A stretch of DNA of 64,000 bases from Aureobasidium sp. EXF-3400 (GCA_024195585.1 SWBL01000299.1:1-64000); one strand, 5' to 3'. Shown: positions 11,242 through 23,235, numbered from the stretch's first letter. Numbers and translations are program-made. The notes: generated by a model not told the origin, from the sequence alone.

Positions 11242-11644
11242 GACGGGGACGAGCCAGACAGATGTTGATATACGATGGAGTTATTTGATTGCTAGGCGAG
11301 GAACGGCTCCTGCGAGTCTGAATAAGAGTTTGACTCCAAATATACACATCGATGCTGTTACTTGTGAGGTAGAATGTGATGATTTCTGTTACTCATGTAT
11401 ATTTATCAGATGCAGAGATCTTCTTTAGTTTTGGTCCACCCTGTTCACACCCTAGAATCTTGTTTCCAGTCGCAAGATGCTGTCTGCATAGCTGCGTAAT
11501 CCAGTTGTCATAAGCACGTTTGTCAGGATGAGATGGCCCAAAAGTGCTAGAATCAACCTAGTGATGGCTAAAAACTCTTACTGTCTATGGTCTTTGAGGA
11601 CTTTGCAGCATGAATCGAGATGCGTGTAGGTATGAAGGTCGCTA
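11242..11644. other. Convergent gap g7/g8
   Basis: About 400 bases between two convergent 3' ends. I see no supported ORF, RNA gene or copy of the cluster element; it presumably holds both polyadenylation regions. Confidence 0.5.
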
Positions 11645-13262
11645 TCACAATCTTGAGATTATCAGCCGCTGGGCTGGACTTGGGATTTGCGGCATGAGCT
11701 CATTTCGAAGAGCCATTGTGTTCACAAACTGTGGGCCTAGCTGAGAGAGTTTTGTGACTCCCAACAGCCGCATTGTGGTTTGTATCTCGTTGTTCATCAC
11801 TGTATCGCATTAGTGTATGTTGAGCAGAATGTAGAGCCAAAGCTTACTCTGAATAGCTCTTTGAACCCCCTCAGCCCCATATGCGCTGAGTGCAAACATG
11901 AATGGTCGCCCTAGTCCAACTGCAGTGGCACCAAGACATAGTGCTTTGATCACGTCGCTGCCACGCCTAACACCTCCATCAAGGAAGATCTGACACTTCC
12001 CGAGAACTTCAGGGCAGAACTCTCTAATCTCCAGGAGTGTTCTCAGAGCACTTGGACTTCCATCCAATTGTCGACCACCGTGATTGCTGAGATAGATAAA
12101 GTCTACGCCATAGTCGACGGCGATTTTCGCATCTTCAGCAGTCGCAATGCCTTTGAGACCGATGGGGCCAGCATCACCCCATTCTGCTCTAATCCAGCTA
12201 AGGTCTTCCCAGTTGAGTGATGACGAATAAGGTGCTCTGTAAGCAGGTTTTGCGGCTTCAGGGGTTGAAGGCATAGTGAATGGAGTCGCTATGTCTGTTT
12301 GCCCATCATCAAGCGCGACTTGCACCTTGTATCGATCATCCGCTTCTCTGGGTGCCACGGCCGCAGTATCTACGGTGATAACGAGGGCAGCGTATCCGAG
12401 ATTCTTTGCACGTCTAATCAACTCAACAGTTTCCTTTCGCTGCCTCTTGACGTAAAGCTGGAACCAGAGTGCACCGCGCTTTGACGAACGTCCTGGCCAT
12501 TTAGCGAGCTCTTCGAGAGGTACTGAGGAGGCAGTGCTGACAGCATAAGGAATGTTATACAGACTTGAGCCTTTGACCAAGCACAACTCTCCATCGGGGT
12601 GACCCAATCTTGCCAGCGCGGCTGGTGCGATGAATATGGGTAAACTCATCCGGTGCCCCAGAATCACTTGTTCCATGTCGACCGTGTCGACGTCTCTCAT
12701 GACCCTCGGACGAAATGCTATCTTCTGCCAATCCAATATGTTGTTCTGATACGAGCAGTGGTCGCCGGAGGCGGAAGAGTAGTAGATCCACGCGCGCTGG
12801 CTCAATCTCTTTTCTGCAACCTTCTCGAAGTCTTCGAGATTGAGGCACAATTCAATCGACTGTTGTTTCTCGAGGGCGTCGGTAGAGCGGGACTTGACCA
12901 GTTCTTCGTCCTTTGTGGTAGAGTCAACTGCTCCGAGCCGAGAACCTGAGTTTCGTCAGTCTATGATCATCTCACTGGATAGTGTGGAAGTTCTGACCTG
13001 GCGGCAAAGTATCCAACATGCCTGGAGGATGGTCATCTCATACTCTTCGGTGGCATCCTGTTCTCATGAGCACGCGTGTCATTCGGGAGATCAGGTATCG
13101 ACTGACCTTGCCCGCCCAACTCAGGATACTGGATTCACCACCAGGGTGCTGCGGCAAGAACTCCGTCACATCGTAGACAGTATCATTGATCATAACCCAG
13201 CACGACTTTGCAGTATTGTGCTTGGAGATTTCTCGCAGGTCGAATTTTCGCTCGTCAGTCAT
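11645..13262 (-). CDS. Flavocytochrome b2-like 2-hydroxyacid dehydrogenase, frameshifted (g8)
   Basis: Heme/FMN enzyme of the L-lactate dehydrogenase (cytochrome b2) type. Exon 1 (13107-13262) encodes a cytochrome b5 domain with the heme motif HPGG. Exon 3 (11848-12945) encodes the FMN barrel, with the catalytic SNHGGRQLDG and the FMN-binding DGGVRRGSD. Exon 4 is 11645-11799. Exon 2 (12998-13057) opens in the right frame as DATEEYE, but the following HPPGMLDTLPP, which holds the expected second heme histidine, is in another frame: one base is missing. All other exon phases agree. With one base restored the product would be about 489 residues. Either a real inactivating indel or a sequencing error. 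Normal role: oxidation of a 2-hydroxyacid such as lactate or glycolate. Confidence 0.8.
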
Positions 13263-13410
13263 TGCCCTTTGATCGTTATTTTCTGTGTGATGTAAACCTC
13301 CAATTGAAATTACGGTCGCCAGGATTACAATCGTGTAGACGGTGTCGCAATGGTCCGGAGATAATTCCTGCGTCCCCGATCTTGCAGCCCTGGTCACGCC
13401 TGGCGCTTGT

Positions 13411-13417
13411 AATTCCG
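13411..13417 (-). promoter_or_regulatory. CGGAATT element, g8/g9 divergent promoter
   Basis: AATTCCG lies 149 bases from the g8 start (13262) and 201 from the g9 start. A partial repeat, ATTCCGC, follows at about 13421. An upstream in-frame g8 ATG at 13397 exists, but this spacing fits 13262 better. Confidence 0.6.
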
Positions 13418-13617
13418 ACTATTCCGCACGACTCTCGGAAGCACATGCTGACTATCTTTTTGTGGATAGACCACTTTGTATTTGATTAATGTTCGAAGGT
13501 GAGAAGCATCAACACTGAAAGGTCAAGTGGACTTCATCGCCATATCTGATTTGTGCTAGAGGCGGCACTACTTACATCTGCCCTCTCATCATCCATACGT
13601 TTTCACCTTAACCCAAC

Positions 13618-15768
13618 ATGACCATCCCTACCATCTCCATGGCGGACCTCGGAGACAAGTCCTCTGGCTCTGGAGTAGTCCCAGGCTATGATGTTGATGA
13701 GGAATTTATTCGAAAAGCTGTTAACGACGTGGACGCCAACGTCTTGCGCATGGCGATCTATCAGATCACAAGAGACGAAAAGATCAAGAACATGACCGTG
13801 CATAAGAAAGCTATCCGAGGCGGTGTCTTGTACGACTACATCCTTTCCAAGGAAGACGAGGACTACGTTAGGGCCAAAGTCTTGGAATACTTGCTCAAGG
13901 GTCCCCAATCAAAACCTACACCTCCGACAAGGGAAGAAGCATACTCTATGATGGACATCTTTAGTGACAAGCCCATGAGAGAGAAGCCCGGCGAGCCTAG
14001 CTTCGACTACGACGAGGCCTACGAAGAGCTCGCCATCGATGACTATCCTCGCGCTGTGAATTGGTCTGCTGGGCAGCCGTCAAACGAGACACTACAGAAA
14101 TGGAAAGTCTTGGTCGTTGGTGCAGGTATCTCTGGTCTGGCGGCTGCCATACCTCTGCAAAAGCTTGGTATTCCCTTTCAGATCGTTGAACGCTTGGACA
14201 ACGTTGGCGGAACCTGGCTTCTGAACAGCTATCCGGGAGCTCGAGTGGACACCATGAGTTTCCTTTTCCAGTACAAGTTCGAAAAGAACTATCCGTGGAC
14301 AGGTGAGAGAGTCCTTGAATCTCTTGCTATTTGACTGTCCTAACAAGAGCAGAATATTTCGCGTGCGCAGGAGAGACCAGGCAATATCTTGAGCACATTG
14401 CTATGAAGTACCATGTGGCAGACAAGATCACATTCAACACCGAAGTCGTCAGTGCTGTATGGTCCGAGGCCGACAAGTGTTACACAGTCAAGACCGCTGG
14501 AAAGGACGGCTCTGAGAATGTGTCCAAGTACAATGCCATCATCAGTGCCAGCGGTCTGTTCAGCACTCCCAATGCAATGCCCGATATTCCTGGCATCAAA
14601 GACTTCAAGGGACCTATCTTCCACACAGCGCACTGGGACCACGATGTAAGCATTTCTGGCAAACGAATAGCCCAGATCGGAACTGGATCCACCGGAGCAC
14701 AACTTGCTCCTTGTCTGGCTGTCGAGGCAAAGCATCTTGCTGTATACCAGAGGACCCCGAACTGGATGTTCAAAGTCGAAGGGTATCGTAACAAGGTCAC
14801 TCCCGAGATGCGTTGGTTATGTAGTCACCTGGTAAGTTGTCTTGATAAGACCTTGGTTCACTGCGCTAATGATTGTCCAGCCAAGTTACTGGAATTGGTT
14901 CTGCTGGGTGACTTTCTACCGAAGTCTCCATTTGGCATCGCTTCAGCTTCGAGACGAAGTCTACGAAGCAGAAGGCGGCGTAGTCAACAAGAGAAATGCC
15001 GCTTTGCGAGAGACCTTGTACAATTACATGGAGAACGAATTGGAGGGTCGACCTGATCTCCTCGCCAAGATGACACCTTCGTACGCTCCATTGGTCCGAA
15101 GGTTGGTTGTCGACAACGGTTTCTTCCAGACTTTGAAGAGGGACAACGTAGAGCTCGTCACTGAGGGCATCGAGCGAATCACTGAAACAGGTATCCAGAC
15201 CAAGGATGGGCAACATCGTGAGTTCGACATCATCGCTCTTGGTGCCGGATTCAAGACGTCACAATACCTGTGGCCTGTCAACTATGTGGGCAAAGACGGT
15301 ATGACCCTCGAGAAAGCGTGGAAGCTCGATGGCGCACGATCCTACCTCGGCATGTCTATGCCTCACTATCCCAACTTATTCACCCTGTACGGCCCTAACC
15401 ACCAGCCCAGAGGTGGCAGTCTCTACTCATATGGAGAGATCTGGGCACGCTACGCTGTCGCGTCCATTGTCGGCATGATCGAGCGAGGTGCTGTATCAAT
15501 GGAGGTAAAGGAGGACACCTTCCAAAGCTACCAGAAGAAACTTGATGCACAGAACAAGAAGCTTCTCTGGGAGTCTAAGGGTTCAAGCTATTATGTCAAC
15601 GAGCACGGCAGACAGGCCGTCAACATGCCTTGGACGACGGCAGAGTACCACCCCATGATTGCCCAACCTAATTTCGATGATTACAAGCTGGATTTCGAGG
15701 GCAAGCATACGAACGGCACTAATGGCATCAATGGTACAAATGGCACAAATGGTAGTATTCATGCTTGA
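13618..15768 (+). CDS. Baeyer-Villiger monooxygenase with N-terminal extension (g9)
   Basis: FAD/NADPH-dependent monooxygenase that would insert oxygen beside a ketone carbonyl to give an ester or lactone. Exons 13618-14302, 14353-14831 and 14881-15768 give 683 residues. After an extension of about 150 residues come the FAD loop GAGISG (about residue 168), the type I BVMO fingerprint FKGPIFHTAHWD (about 315-326) and the NADPH loop GTGSTG (about 338). The extension recalls BVMOs that act on large cyclic ketones. The C terminus is a low-complexity Asn-Gly-Thr run. It diverges from g8. It is only remotely similar to g13 and g15, so the three are not recent duplicates. The ketone substrate is unknown. 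Confidence 0.92.
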
Positions 15769-16156
15769 GCATGGACAGGATTGGGGTGAACATTGTCTGG
15801 AAATCAAATCCCTGTTCCTATAGATCAGTTACATTCTCGCAGTATTGAATCTCAAATTATCTCACTTTGGCATCGGTGTGTCTATCTATGTCCAGTCATT
15901 TCATGTTATGATCTGACATAAATATGACCGTTGTTCGACTTCTTTGCTTGGTGCAATCAGCGCAAGAATACCTGTGATTGCAAGAGGAAGTTGATTTTTT
16001 CAGACTATCGCGGGCGCACGGGACGATACAAGCCGTAGGAAGGAGCGACCCTCGTTACTTACATGAATTGATGGGTTGACATTTGTCACCATCAATTATT
16101 AACAACAATTCAGCTCACTTCTTCCCTCCAACGGTCCGCCACCGCCAAGACTTGGC

Positions 16157-16163
16157 AATTCCG
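16157..16163 (-). promoter_or_regulatory. Orphan CGGAATT element in convergent gap
   Basis: An exact extended copy (GGCAATTCCGAC on the plus strand) sits between the 3' ends of g9 and g10, where no promoter is expected. The 657-base gap 15769-16425 shows no coding gene I can support. Confidence 0.4.
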
Positions 16164-16425
16164 ACATCGCTGTGATTTTGGGTGTGCATGGTAGGAGGGT
16201 AACCCTGCGCTACGCTACAACCATTCTTATAAGAACGGAGCAATGACTTAGAAGACCATGTAACAACTCATCCGATAGTTGTTGACCATATCAAAAGTGT
16301 CATCCAGTTATGCACTGATTATCTTGACCCTAGACGAATCTAGGAGCATTGTAACATAATTTAGAGTGATGATCAAATGGGTCTGCTAAGATTACAAAGA
16401 TTCGGCCGCGACTAGATACATGAAA

Positions 16426-17286
16426 TTACAAGTTCGATCTTGACTTATCCCCCAAAACACCGAGAGCTTCCTCGAAACTTCTTTTGGCAGATTGAAACAG
16501 TAACGCAGCTTCTCCTGGGCACTTTATACGTAGTCAGTTGGTGTCGATGCCAGTTTATCTGGGGGTTTCTGTACATACCAGCAAAAAGTCGAATCCTTCA
16601 CAGGCTCGACTCCGGCACGAATCTGGCCCATCGGCGAAGATCCCGATTGGTTTATTGTGTGCCTTGGAGATACGCACCAACTTCTTGAGAGCCTCAAGGT
16701 AATCATCTTCCGTACCATCTCCTCCCTTCAATCCCATCGACATCCGGAGGTCCACCGGGCCAACAAACACTGCAGTTATGCCCTCGACAGCAATGATCTC
16801 CTCGGCATTCTGCAGGCCCTGGATTGATTCAATCATGGCTATAATCTGCACATCCTTGCTGATTTCATCGCGATATTTCAAGACAGTCGTTGCAGGATCC
16901 ACATTGGCAAATGGAGCTCTTGCGGGGCCAAAGCTCCGCTGACCCAAAGGTGGATAAGCAGCATTCTGCACAATACGTCTTGCTTCTTCTGCGGAGTTGA
17001 CCATGGGTACGACGAGACCATATGCTCCACTGTCCAATGCCCACTTGGTCCACTCTACAGCATGAGATGGTACCCGTACCAAGGGTTGACAACGTCCTGC
17101 AGAGGCTGCGATTACTGCATGCGTCATGGAAGTCGCTTGACTAGCACTCAACGGGTTGTGCTCCATGTCGACGAGCACCCAGTCATAACCAGCTCTCGCA
17201 ATGAGTTGTGCAGAGAAGATTGCGCCAAAACCGAGCGTGCAACCGACAAGTGGTCGAGCATCAGATCGAAGAGAATTGGGTGACAT
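16426..17286 (-). CDS. HpcH/HpaI-type aldolase (g10)
   Basis: Class II 2-oxoacid aldolase family, which cleaves 4-hydroxy-2-oxoacids to pyruvate (or glyoxylate) plus an aldehyde. The barrel motifs are VLVDMEHNP early, the metal-site Glu region IIAMIESIQG and a late VFVGPVDLRMSMG. Exon 1 is 16579-17286 and exon 2 is 16426-16521; the 57-base intron was placed so the C terminus reads in the family frame, giving 267 residues. The protein ends SNL, at best a weak PTS1 variant. I start at 17286 (MSPNSLRSD); ATG 17376 would add 30 residues. It diverges from g11. It suits a late chain- or ring-fragment cleavage step. Confidence 0.85.
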
Positions 17287-17410
17287 GCTCAGTGGTGATT
17301 TTTCTTGGTGCGTGCTCCAGAGTATGCACTTCTGAACCCCAGCGATCGTGACGAGAACAGTCATCTGCTCACGCACCCTGTGGTGAATGTTGATGAGTGA
17401 CGGAATCGCT

Positions 17411-17417
17411 CGGAATT
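17411..17417 (+). promoter_or_regulatory. CGGAATT element, g10/g11 divergent promoter
   Basis: CGGAATTA lies 125 bases from the g10 start and 137 from the g11 start, nearly central in the 267-base divergent region. A GACGGAATCG variant lies 12 bases to its left. Confidence 0.62.
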
Positions 17418-17553
17418 AGCGAAAACGCTGCTCGAAACGGTTCCAGACCCCGCCGAAAACACTCCCTGTACACCTCATTATTTCTGGACAGCTCGTGACC
17501 AATATTGGTGGTGCGTATACACTTCCTTCAAGTTTCACACTGCATACGTCAAT

Positions 17554-18673
17554 ATGGCGAAATCTCCCGCAACCCTCCCTCGATTCAATGAGCTACCCGA
17601 CGGCTCAGCCTGGGGCGTTTGGGACACTGAGGGTCACCGAGATGCTCTTGGCACTTTGAATCATCTCACATCCGAGACCAAAACTGAGGCAGCGAAAGAG
17701 GTTCAGGACGGGATAAGTGTATCGCTCAAGTAGAGATGCCCGCTGCAAAATTCTACACCATCAGCTTATCGGTTATCTAGCTGGGCGCTTGACAAGCCTC
17801 ATCGACCAGTCTTTGGTCGCCAGCAGCTCGAGCACAAGATAGTAGACAACAGCCTCTTCAGTCAATCAATGAGTTTTGATGATGTTCTATCATTCAATAC
17901 CCAATCAAGTTCTCAGTGGGACGGGCTTCGACACGTCATCCACAGGCAGACTGGATTGCTGTATAACGGTGTCACCAAGGACGAGGTCTTCAACACCACC
18001 AAATTAGGGTTGCAAAGTACGTACAGTCTCTTTCCGCGATGCGTACCACAACCTAACGCGTCTCCAATGTTTAGGCTGGCACGAGATTGGTGGTATTGTG
18101 GGTCGTGGTGTCCTGATCGACTATGTAGCCTACGCTGCGAGGCATAAGATTGAGTACTCTCCGACAGACTATCACGCTATAACTTTGCAGGCGATACAGC
18201 AAGCAGCTGAAGAACAAGGAGTCGAATTCCGACGCGGCGACATTCTCCTTGTGAGAAGCGGACTGATCAAGTGGTACAACGACTGCGAAGACCACAAGTC
18301 GCGCGATGAATACTTTGTACGTCCAGATAAGAAGGGAGTCGGAGTGGCGCCCGACCCGGAGACCGTTGCATGGGTGTGGAATCAAGGATTCGCCGCCGTT
18401 GCCGGGGATGCGCTGGCCTGGGAGCCCATCCCTTATCCAGCATCAAGTCCATGTAAGTGAGGACGGGTTTGTATCAATCGAGGCTGACCATTTCAAGCTT
18501 TCCACCAATACCTTCTTGCTTTGTGGGGAACACCTATTGGGGAGTTGTGGGATCTCGAAGGTCTTGCAAGGATATGTGCAAAGTTGGGACGATATTCATT
18601 CTTCCTGTCGAGCATTCCTCTCAATGTCCCTGGCGGGGTGGCCTCACCTCCGAATGCTTTGGCTGTCTTCTGA
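17554..18673 (+). CDS. Cyclase-family metal-dependent hydrolase, paralogue 1 (g11)
   Basis: Member of the cyclase/kynurenine-formamidase-like family (PF04199), whose characterised members are metal-dependent amide or lactone hydrolases. Exons 17554-17729, 17781-18016, 18075-18452 and 18498-18673 give 321 residues. It has a GSAWGVWD start, NTQSSSQWDGLRH at the position of the family metal motif, GGIVGRGVLIDY, a GDILLVRSG strand and a PIGELWDLEGLA C-terminal helix. The usual paired histidines of the metal motif are replaced, but the Asp and final His remain. It runs tail to tail with paralogue g12, 14 bases apart. A lactonase acting on Baeyer-Villiger products is my inference. Confidence 0.88.
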
Positions 18674-18687
18674 TAGGAATTGTTCGA

Positions 18688-19883
18688 CTACAAGATAGCT
18701 AATGTATTGGCCACGGTGCCGGCTCCTCCATGAATGTTCAATGGGCATACAGTCATGAAGAACGTCCATCTTTTGTGGGCTTCGCACACCTCCGCCAATT
18801 GCTCCAGGTCTAACAACTCTCCTATTGGCATACCCCAGCCGGGCAGACAAGCCTCGTGTAAGCGCATGACTGGGACAACGTTAGCAATCTCAGACATGAT
18901 CCAGATGTGGGAGGGACAACGTACAGCTACCGTCGGGTGCTGGGCAGGCTTCGAAAGCTATGGCGTCTCCACCAACGGCAGCAAGATTTTTATTCCAGAT
19001 CCATGCGAGCAAGTCTGGAGTGGGGTCCACTCCTATGTGTGAGGCTTCCGCAAATGGTCCGATTGATTCTGGCGTTGAACCACGGATCCATTTGCTCAAG
19101 CCAGTACGAATCAACAAAACATCACCCCGACGGATCTCGATTCCCTCCTCATGTATCATGTCCTCAATTTCGGTCAATGATATAGCATGGTTCTTCAAAG
19201 GATCGTAAGAGATGCCTTTTGTTGATGCATATCGAACATAGTCGAGCAATACGCCGCGGCCTACTATACCGCCATTCTCGGCAATTGCTGTCACACCAGG
19301 AGATTAGTTTGAACACATTAAAGGTTCGAAGAATCACAAATGTGCCATAGTGCTTACCATGAATTCCAAGTGTCAGATCTTGTTTTGTGTCTATTGCCTC
19401 TTTGTACTCGACCCCGTTGTAGTATTGCTGGTAGGATTGATTGGCGTAGTGCACTATCTTGCGTCAGATCCACGACTACAGCCGCAGAATAAAATTAACT
19501 CACAGAGACCATCCCACTGACTTGAGCTCTGCGTATTCAGACGAATCTCTTCTTCGGCACAGAACATTCCATGGGCCTTCGCGATAGGGTTGACTTCGAG
19601 AGCTGGCCGTCCAGGACAGGCATTGAACGGGAGATGGAGAGGCAGACTGTTTCTGGTTGGCTCAGGGCTGGGGGCAATCATATGGCTCAACGTACTTCAA
19701 GTTTATAGACTGTCCAATCTTTATCTCCTCCTTGGCTTCGAGGATGGTTTCATTTGTGATAAAGTTGAGGGTTCCAAGAACGTCTTTGACCCCGCCATCA
19801 TCAAAGACACCCCAGGCGGATCCCTGGGGTAAACCTGATCTGATACGAAGCTCTGAATATTTTGGGAACTGCTTTCGCGACAT
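18688..19883 (-). CDS. Cyclase-family metal-dependent hydrolase, paralogue 2 (g12)
   Basis: Second PF04199-type protein, 323 residues from exons 19696-19883, 19504-19652, 19358-19453, 18931-19287 and 18688-18869. It carries GSAWGVFDD, NTQSSSQWDGLLH, GGIVGRGVLLDYVRYA, GDVLLIRTG and GMPIGELLDLEQLAE. The intron after the QWDGL codons and the one just before the GWG segment match positions in g22, so these two are close relatives. The start ATG at 19883 lies inside a longer open frame; I chose it because the preceding residues are unlike the family. It diverges from the monooxygenase g13 and shares its two CGGAATT sites, suggesting paired action of oxygenase and hydrolase. Confidence 0.88.
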
Positions 19884-20018
19884 GCCGGCAACGAGCTTGA
19901 TCCGCCACGAACCTACTGCCAAACTGATCAGGAGAAGTAAACAAGTAAATGTGCATCGATTTGAGGTGACACTGGCGAATACAACCGGGTCGGAGAAGAG
20001 GACGCCGATCGGTCTTGT

Positions 20019-20039
20019 AATTCCGCCTCCAGAATTCCG
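20019..20039 (-). promoter_or_regulatory. Double CGGAATT element, g12/g13 divergent promoter
   Basis: Two AATTCCG copies in the same orientation start 14 bases apart (20019 and 20033). They sit midway between the g12 start (136 bases) and the g13 start (132 bases). Confidence 0.65.
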
Positions 20040-20170
20040 GTTTCCAAGCACCATTCGTCTCGGTATATCAAGGCTCAGTGCTGAAAGACAAGTAGTACAG
20101 AAAGTCATATCTGTCACTTCAGTTTGCATTCGGCGGTCTGCCCAATTAAGGCTCTCTATCACGACACAAC

Positions 20171-21988
20171 ATGGATGGGAAACAGTCTGTATTTTGCGCC
20201 ATTGTTGGCGCCGGCATGTCCGGTATCACCATGGCAGCTCAAATCATCAAGCAGAACGCCTTGACACGAGACGAGTTCAAGGTCTTCGACGGCAACGACG
20301 ACTATGGCGGTGTGTGGCAGGCGAACCAGTATCCAGGAGCGGCGTGCGATGTGCCTTCACATGCTTATGTGTTGCGCTTCCATCTGAAGCCAGGTCTGTC
20401 TCGCCTTTGGCTCTGCTTTGGTTAAGCTCTTGCTAATTCAAATCCCCAGATTGGTCCAAAGAATACGCAGAGCAAGCTGAAATTCAGCGATACTACGCCG
20501 ATGTTGCAAAAGCCTACAGACTACGTGAATCTACTGTCTTCAATACCAAAGTCATCTCAGCCACTTGGAACGAAAGCACGCTCAAGTATGATATCGTGGT
20601 CATGAACAAGAAGACGGGCAAGAAGTCCGAGTGGACTGCAAACGTTGTAATCAACGCGGGAGGTCAATTTTCAAAGCCGAAGTATGCAAACATTCCTGGC
20701 GCAAAGGACTTCAAGGGCGAGCAATGGCATACTTCAGACTGGCACGAAGGCATGGATGTCAATGGCAAGCGTGTTGCTATCATTGGCACAGGCCCAAGTA
20801 CGGCTCAGGTGGCACCTCGAATTGCACCACTGGTGAAAGAGTTGACCATCTACCAACGCAGTGCAACATACTGCATGCCTCGCCAAGATCACTTCCATCC
20901 TTCATGGAGAATCAACCTCTTCAAGTGGTTGCCTTTCACACTCTACATCTACCACATCTGGTGGTATCTCTCGGTACGTAAGACACTACCTGCGCAATTC
21001 GCTCTTGCTAACTCCATGATGTCAGATTGAAGGTAGAAAGAAGATGTGGCTCTCCGGGACCCAAGAAAACGCACAAATGAGAGATGTGGCCTTGGCTCAC
21101 CTAGAAAGTAAAGTCAAGGATCCAAAGACTCGACAGAAATTGACCCCGCAACATGAATTTGGATGCAAGCGTATCTTGATCCTTGACGATTGGTCAGTAT
21201 CAATGACTCGGAAAAAAAAATGAGAAAACCTTGCCTAATATCTCCTCAGGTACCCCATGTTCAACCGTTCCAACGTCAAGCTCATCACTGACCGCCCGGT
21301 ACGGATCACCGAGAACGGCATCGTCTCGAAGCCGCCTGGCGAGGTCAAGCCATCAGAGAGCCAGGAAAAACCAGGCGATGCCTATCTCGAAAACAACGTA
21401 CCTGAAGACGCCCAAACCCAGGAATCCAAGATCGACGTCTTGATCTGGGGTACTGGCTTTGACATGACCCATCAAGGCTCTCACTTCCAACTATATGGCC
21501 TGGGTGGAGTCAGTCTCGAGGAGCTTTGGGGAGACTCACCCAGAGCATACTACTCTGTGGCAGTCAACAAATTCCCCAACTTCATGATGATGCTGGGTCC
21601 CAACTCTGCAAATTTCTGGTCAAACCTTACCACTCTTGTGGAGATACAGGCGAAGTACAATGTCCAGCTCATCAAACGTATCAAGGCGGAGTGCGTCTCA
21701 AACGGGCCGTACGCCATGAACGTGACTGCCGAAGCCCAGGATGCCTACAACAAGGAAATTCAGGGCAAAATGGGCAACATCGCCATCTTATCCCCAGGCT
21801 GCAATAACTACTACACCAACTCGACAGGCGAAGCTACTTACTGGGGACCGTTGAGGGGCTGGGTATACGCCTGGCGTCTACTGTGGCCAAAGACAAACCA
21901 TTATACTGTGGTGAGAAGGATCAGCCAAGGTGCTCGCCGTCTCGCGAGTGAGAAGGTCCCCAACGTGACTGTCTCGGCTAGCGGATGA
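20171..21988 (+). CDS. Baeyer-Villiger monooxygenase (g13)
   Basis: Second flavin monooxygenase of the BVMO type, 550 residues from exons 20171-20393, 20450-20973, 21026-21192 and 21250-21988. FAD loop GAGMSG lies at residues 13-18, the fingerprint FKGEQWHTSDWH at about 162-173 and the NADPH loop GTGPST near 188. It begins almost directly at the FAD loop, unlike g9, and has an inserted hydrophilic stretch around residues 340-370. The C-terminal third has aromatic, hydrophobic segments that could touch a membrane. Predicted to convert a ketone to an ester or lactone with NADPH and O2; the substrate is unknown. Shares its promoter region with hydrolase g12. Confidence 0.92.
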
Positions 21989-22376
21989 AATGAACAATGA
22001 TTTGTCAAAGCTCTGCGTGCGCTCCTGCTTGTCTGTTCAAGGACTGAAACAACCATATTTGCACAGATAGAAGATCCTTTTACATAGTCAACCAGCTAAT
22101 CGCGATAACATGTTGATGCGCTTTTCGAGAGCTGAGCTGTGTGGACTCCTACGCCGGCAACGTACCATTTAGGCGTGTGAGAAGCGGACATCGCCCAAGA
22201 TAGTTGTACCTATATAAGATAGAGCAGGCTTTCGAGTACCATCTCTTCTATCATCGAGCTTTCCAGAGCTAAGTTATAAAACGTTTTCATGCATTGCACA
22301 TTCTCCCAATGGCAAAACCCCAAGATGAACGTGCAAGCAGGGGTGTACGAGTGGATATGGAAAGTCGCTATATTTT
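21989..22376. other. Convergent gap g13/g14
   Basis: About 390 bases between convergent 3' ends. No supported gene, repeat or cluster element is seen. Confidence 0.5.
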
Positions 22377-23082
22377 CTAGTCTTTGCCCTGCTTGTTTCT
22401 TATCTGTAGAGTTGACATGATGCCGACAAAGAATGAAATCAGGTTGAACCAAGGAACCCAAAGCTCGGGCGACATGTAACGCTGTGCGATGGCCAAAGAG
22501 ATTGGCCCGGTCACCCAGGTATAGCGTAAGACTTTCAGTAGCGACTTGCGCACCACCAGGCGCACTTCATCAAAGTCACGAGCCCCTCCTATGAGTGCCA
22601 TCGCGCTCAAATACACAGTGGTCTGTATGGGTGCGATCTACGCTGGTATCAGCTTCAGGTCCGGAACCTCGTTGCATAATCTGCAGAAGACATACCAAGA
22701 GATTGTTCACAAGGATCTGCAGCACTTTTGAAAGCAGACTGGTTTGACCGAAGAATAGTCTCTGCAGCCAGGAGATCATGAAATGGTTCATCGGTGCCCC
22801 CACAAGGACGGCATAGAGCATCCTTTTCTGAATTCGGTCCAGCAAGGCTCGAGGTGATGAAGAGTTCGGTAATATGGAGTTGACCACAAGCTCCTGCAGG
22901 GCCGACAAGGAAGCAGAAGTCACCATCTTTGTTCTCAGTGGCCTATCGCGCAACTGCTTGAGGTAGGACTTGATAGCTCATCAATGATGTGTTTAGTGTT
23001 GCAGTGTTGCATATGAGCATACCATAAGTAAAGGCCTAAAAGATGGCGTGGCCAAACTAGTCGTGTCGAGCTTGACCGACAT
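22377..23082 (-). CDS. Mpv17/PMP22-family membrane protein (g14)
   Basis: Small four-helix organelle membrane protein of the Mpv17/PMP22 family, found in peroxisomal or mitochondrial inner membranes. Exons 23023-23082, 22696-22968 and 22377-22637 give 197 residues. The N-terminal hallmark SYLKQLRDRPLRTKM matches the family pattern of a Tyr-Leu helix before PL-TK; the central segment RMLYAVLVGAPMNHF and the C-terminal LWVPWFNLISFF also fit. Some members behave as channels for small metabolites. Next to a PTS1-tagged CoA ligase cluster, a peroxisomal location is attractive but not proven. Divergent from monooxygenase g15 with a shared CGGAATT element. Confidence 0.82.
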
Positions 23083-23228
23083 CCTGAGCGCTTAACTTGC
23101 ACACAAGACGATTTCGCATTCACAATCCACAGCAACGACGCCCACAAACATCCAATTCGTCAAGGTCAAGGATGTTTGATGGGTCCTTTATGGCATCGGA
23201 AATAGCTCGTCGCGGTGTTGGTGGTGGT

Positions 23229-23235
23229 AATTCCG
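23229..23235 (-). promoter_or_regulatory. CGGAATT element, g14/g15 divergent promoter
   Basis: AATTCCG within GGTAATTCCGCAACGGAAC, 147 bases from the g14 start and 168 from the g15 start. The nearby CGGAAC adds a weak second half-site. Confidence 0.62.
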
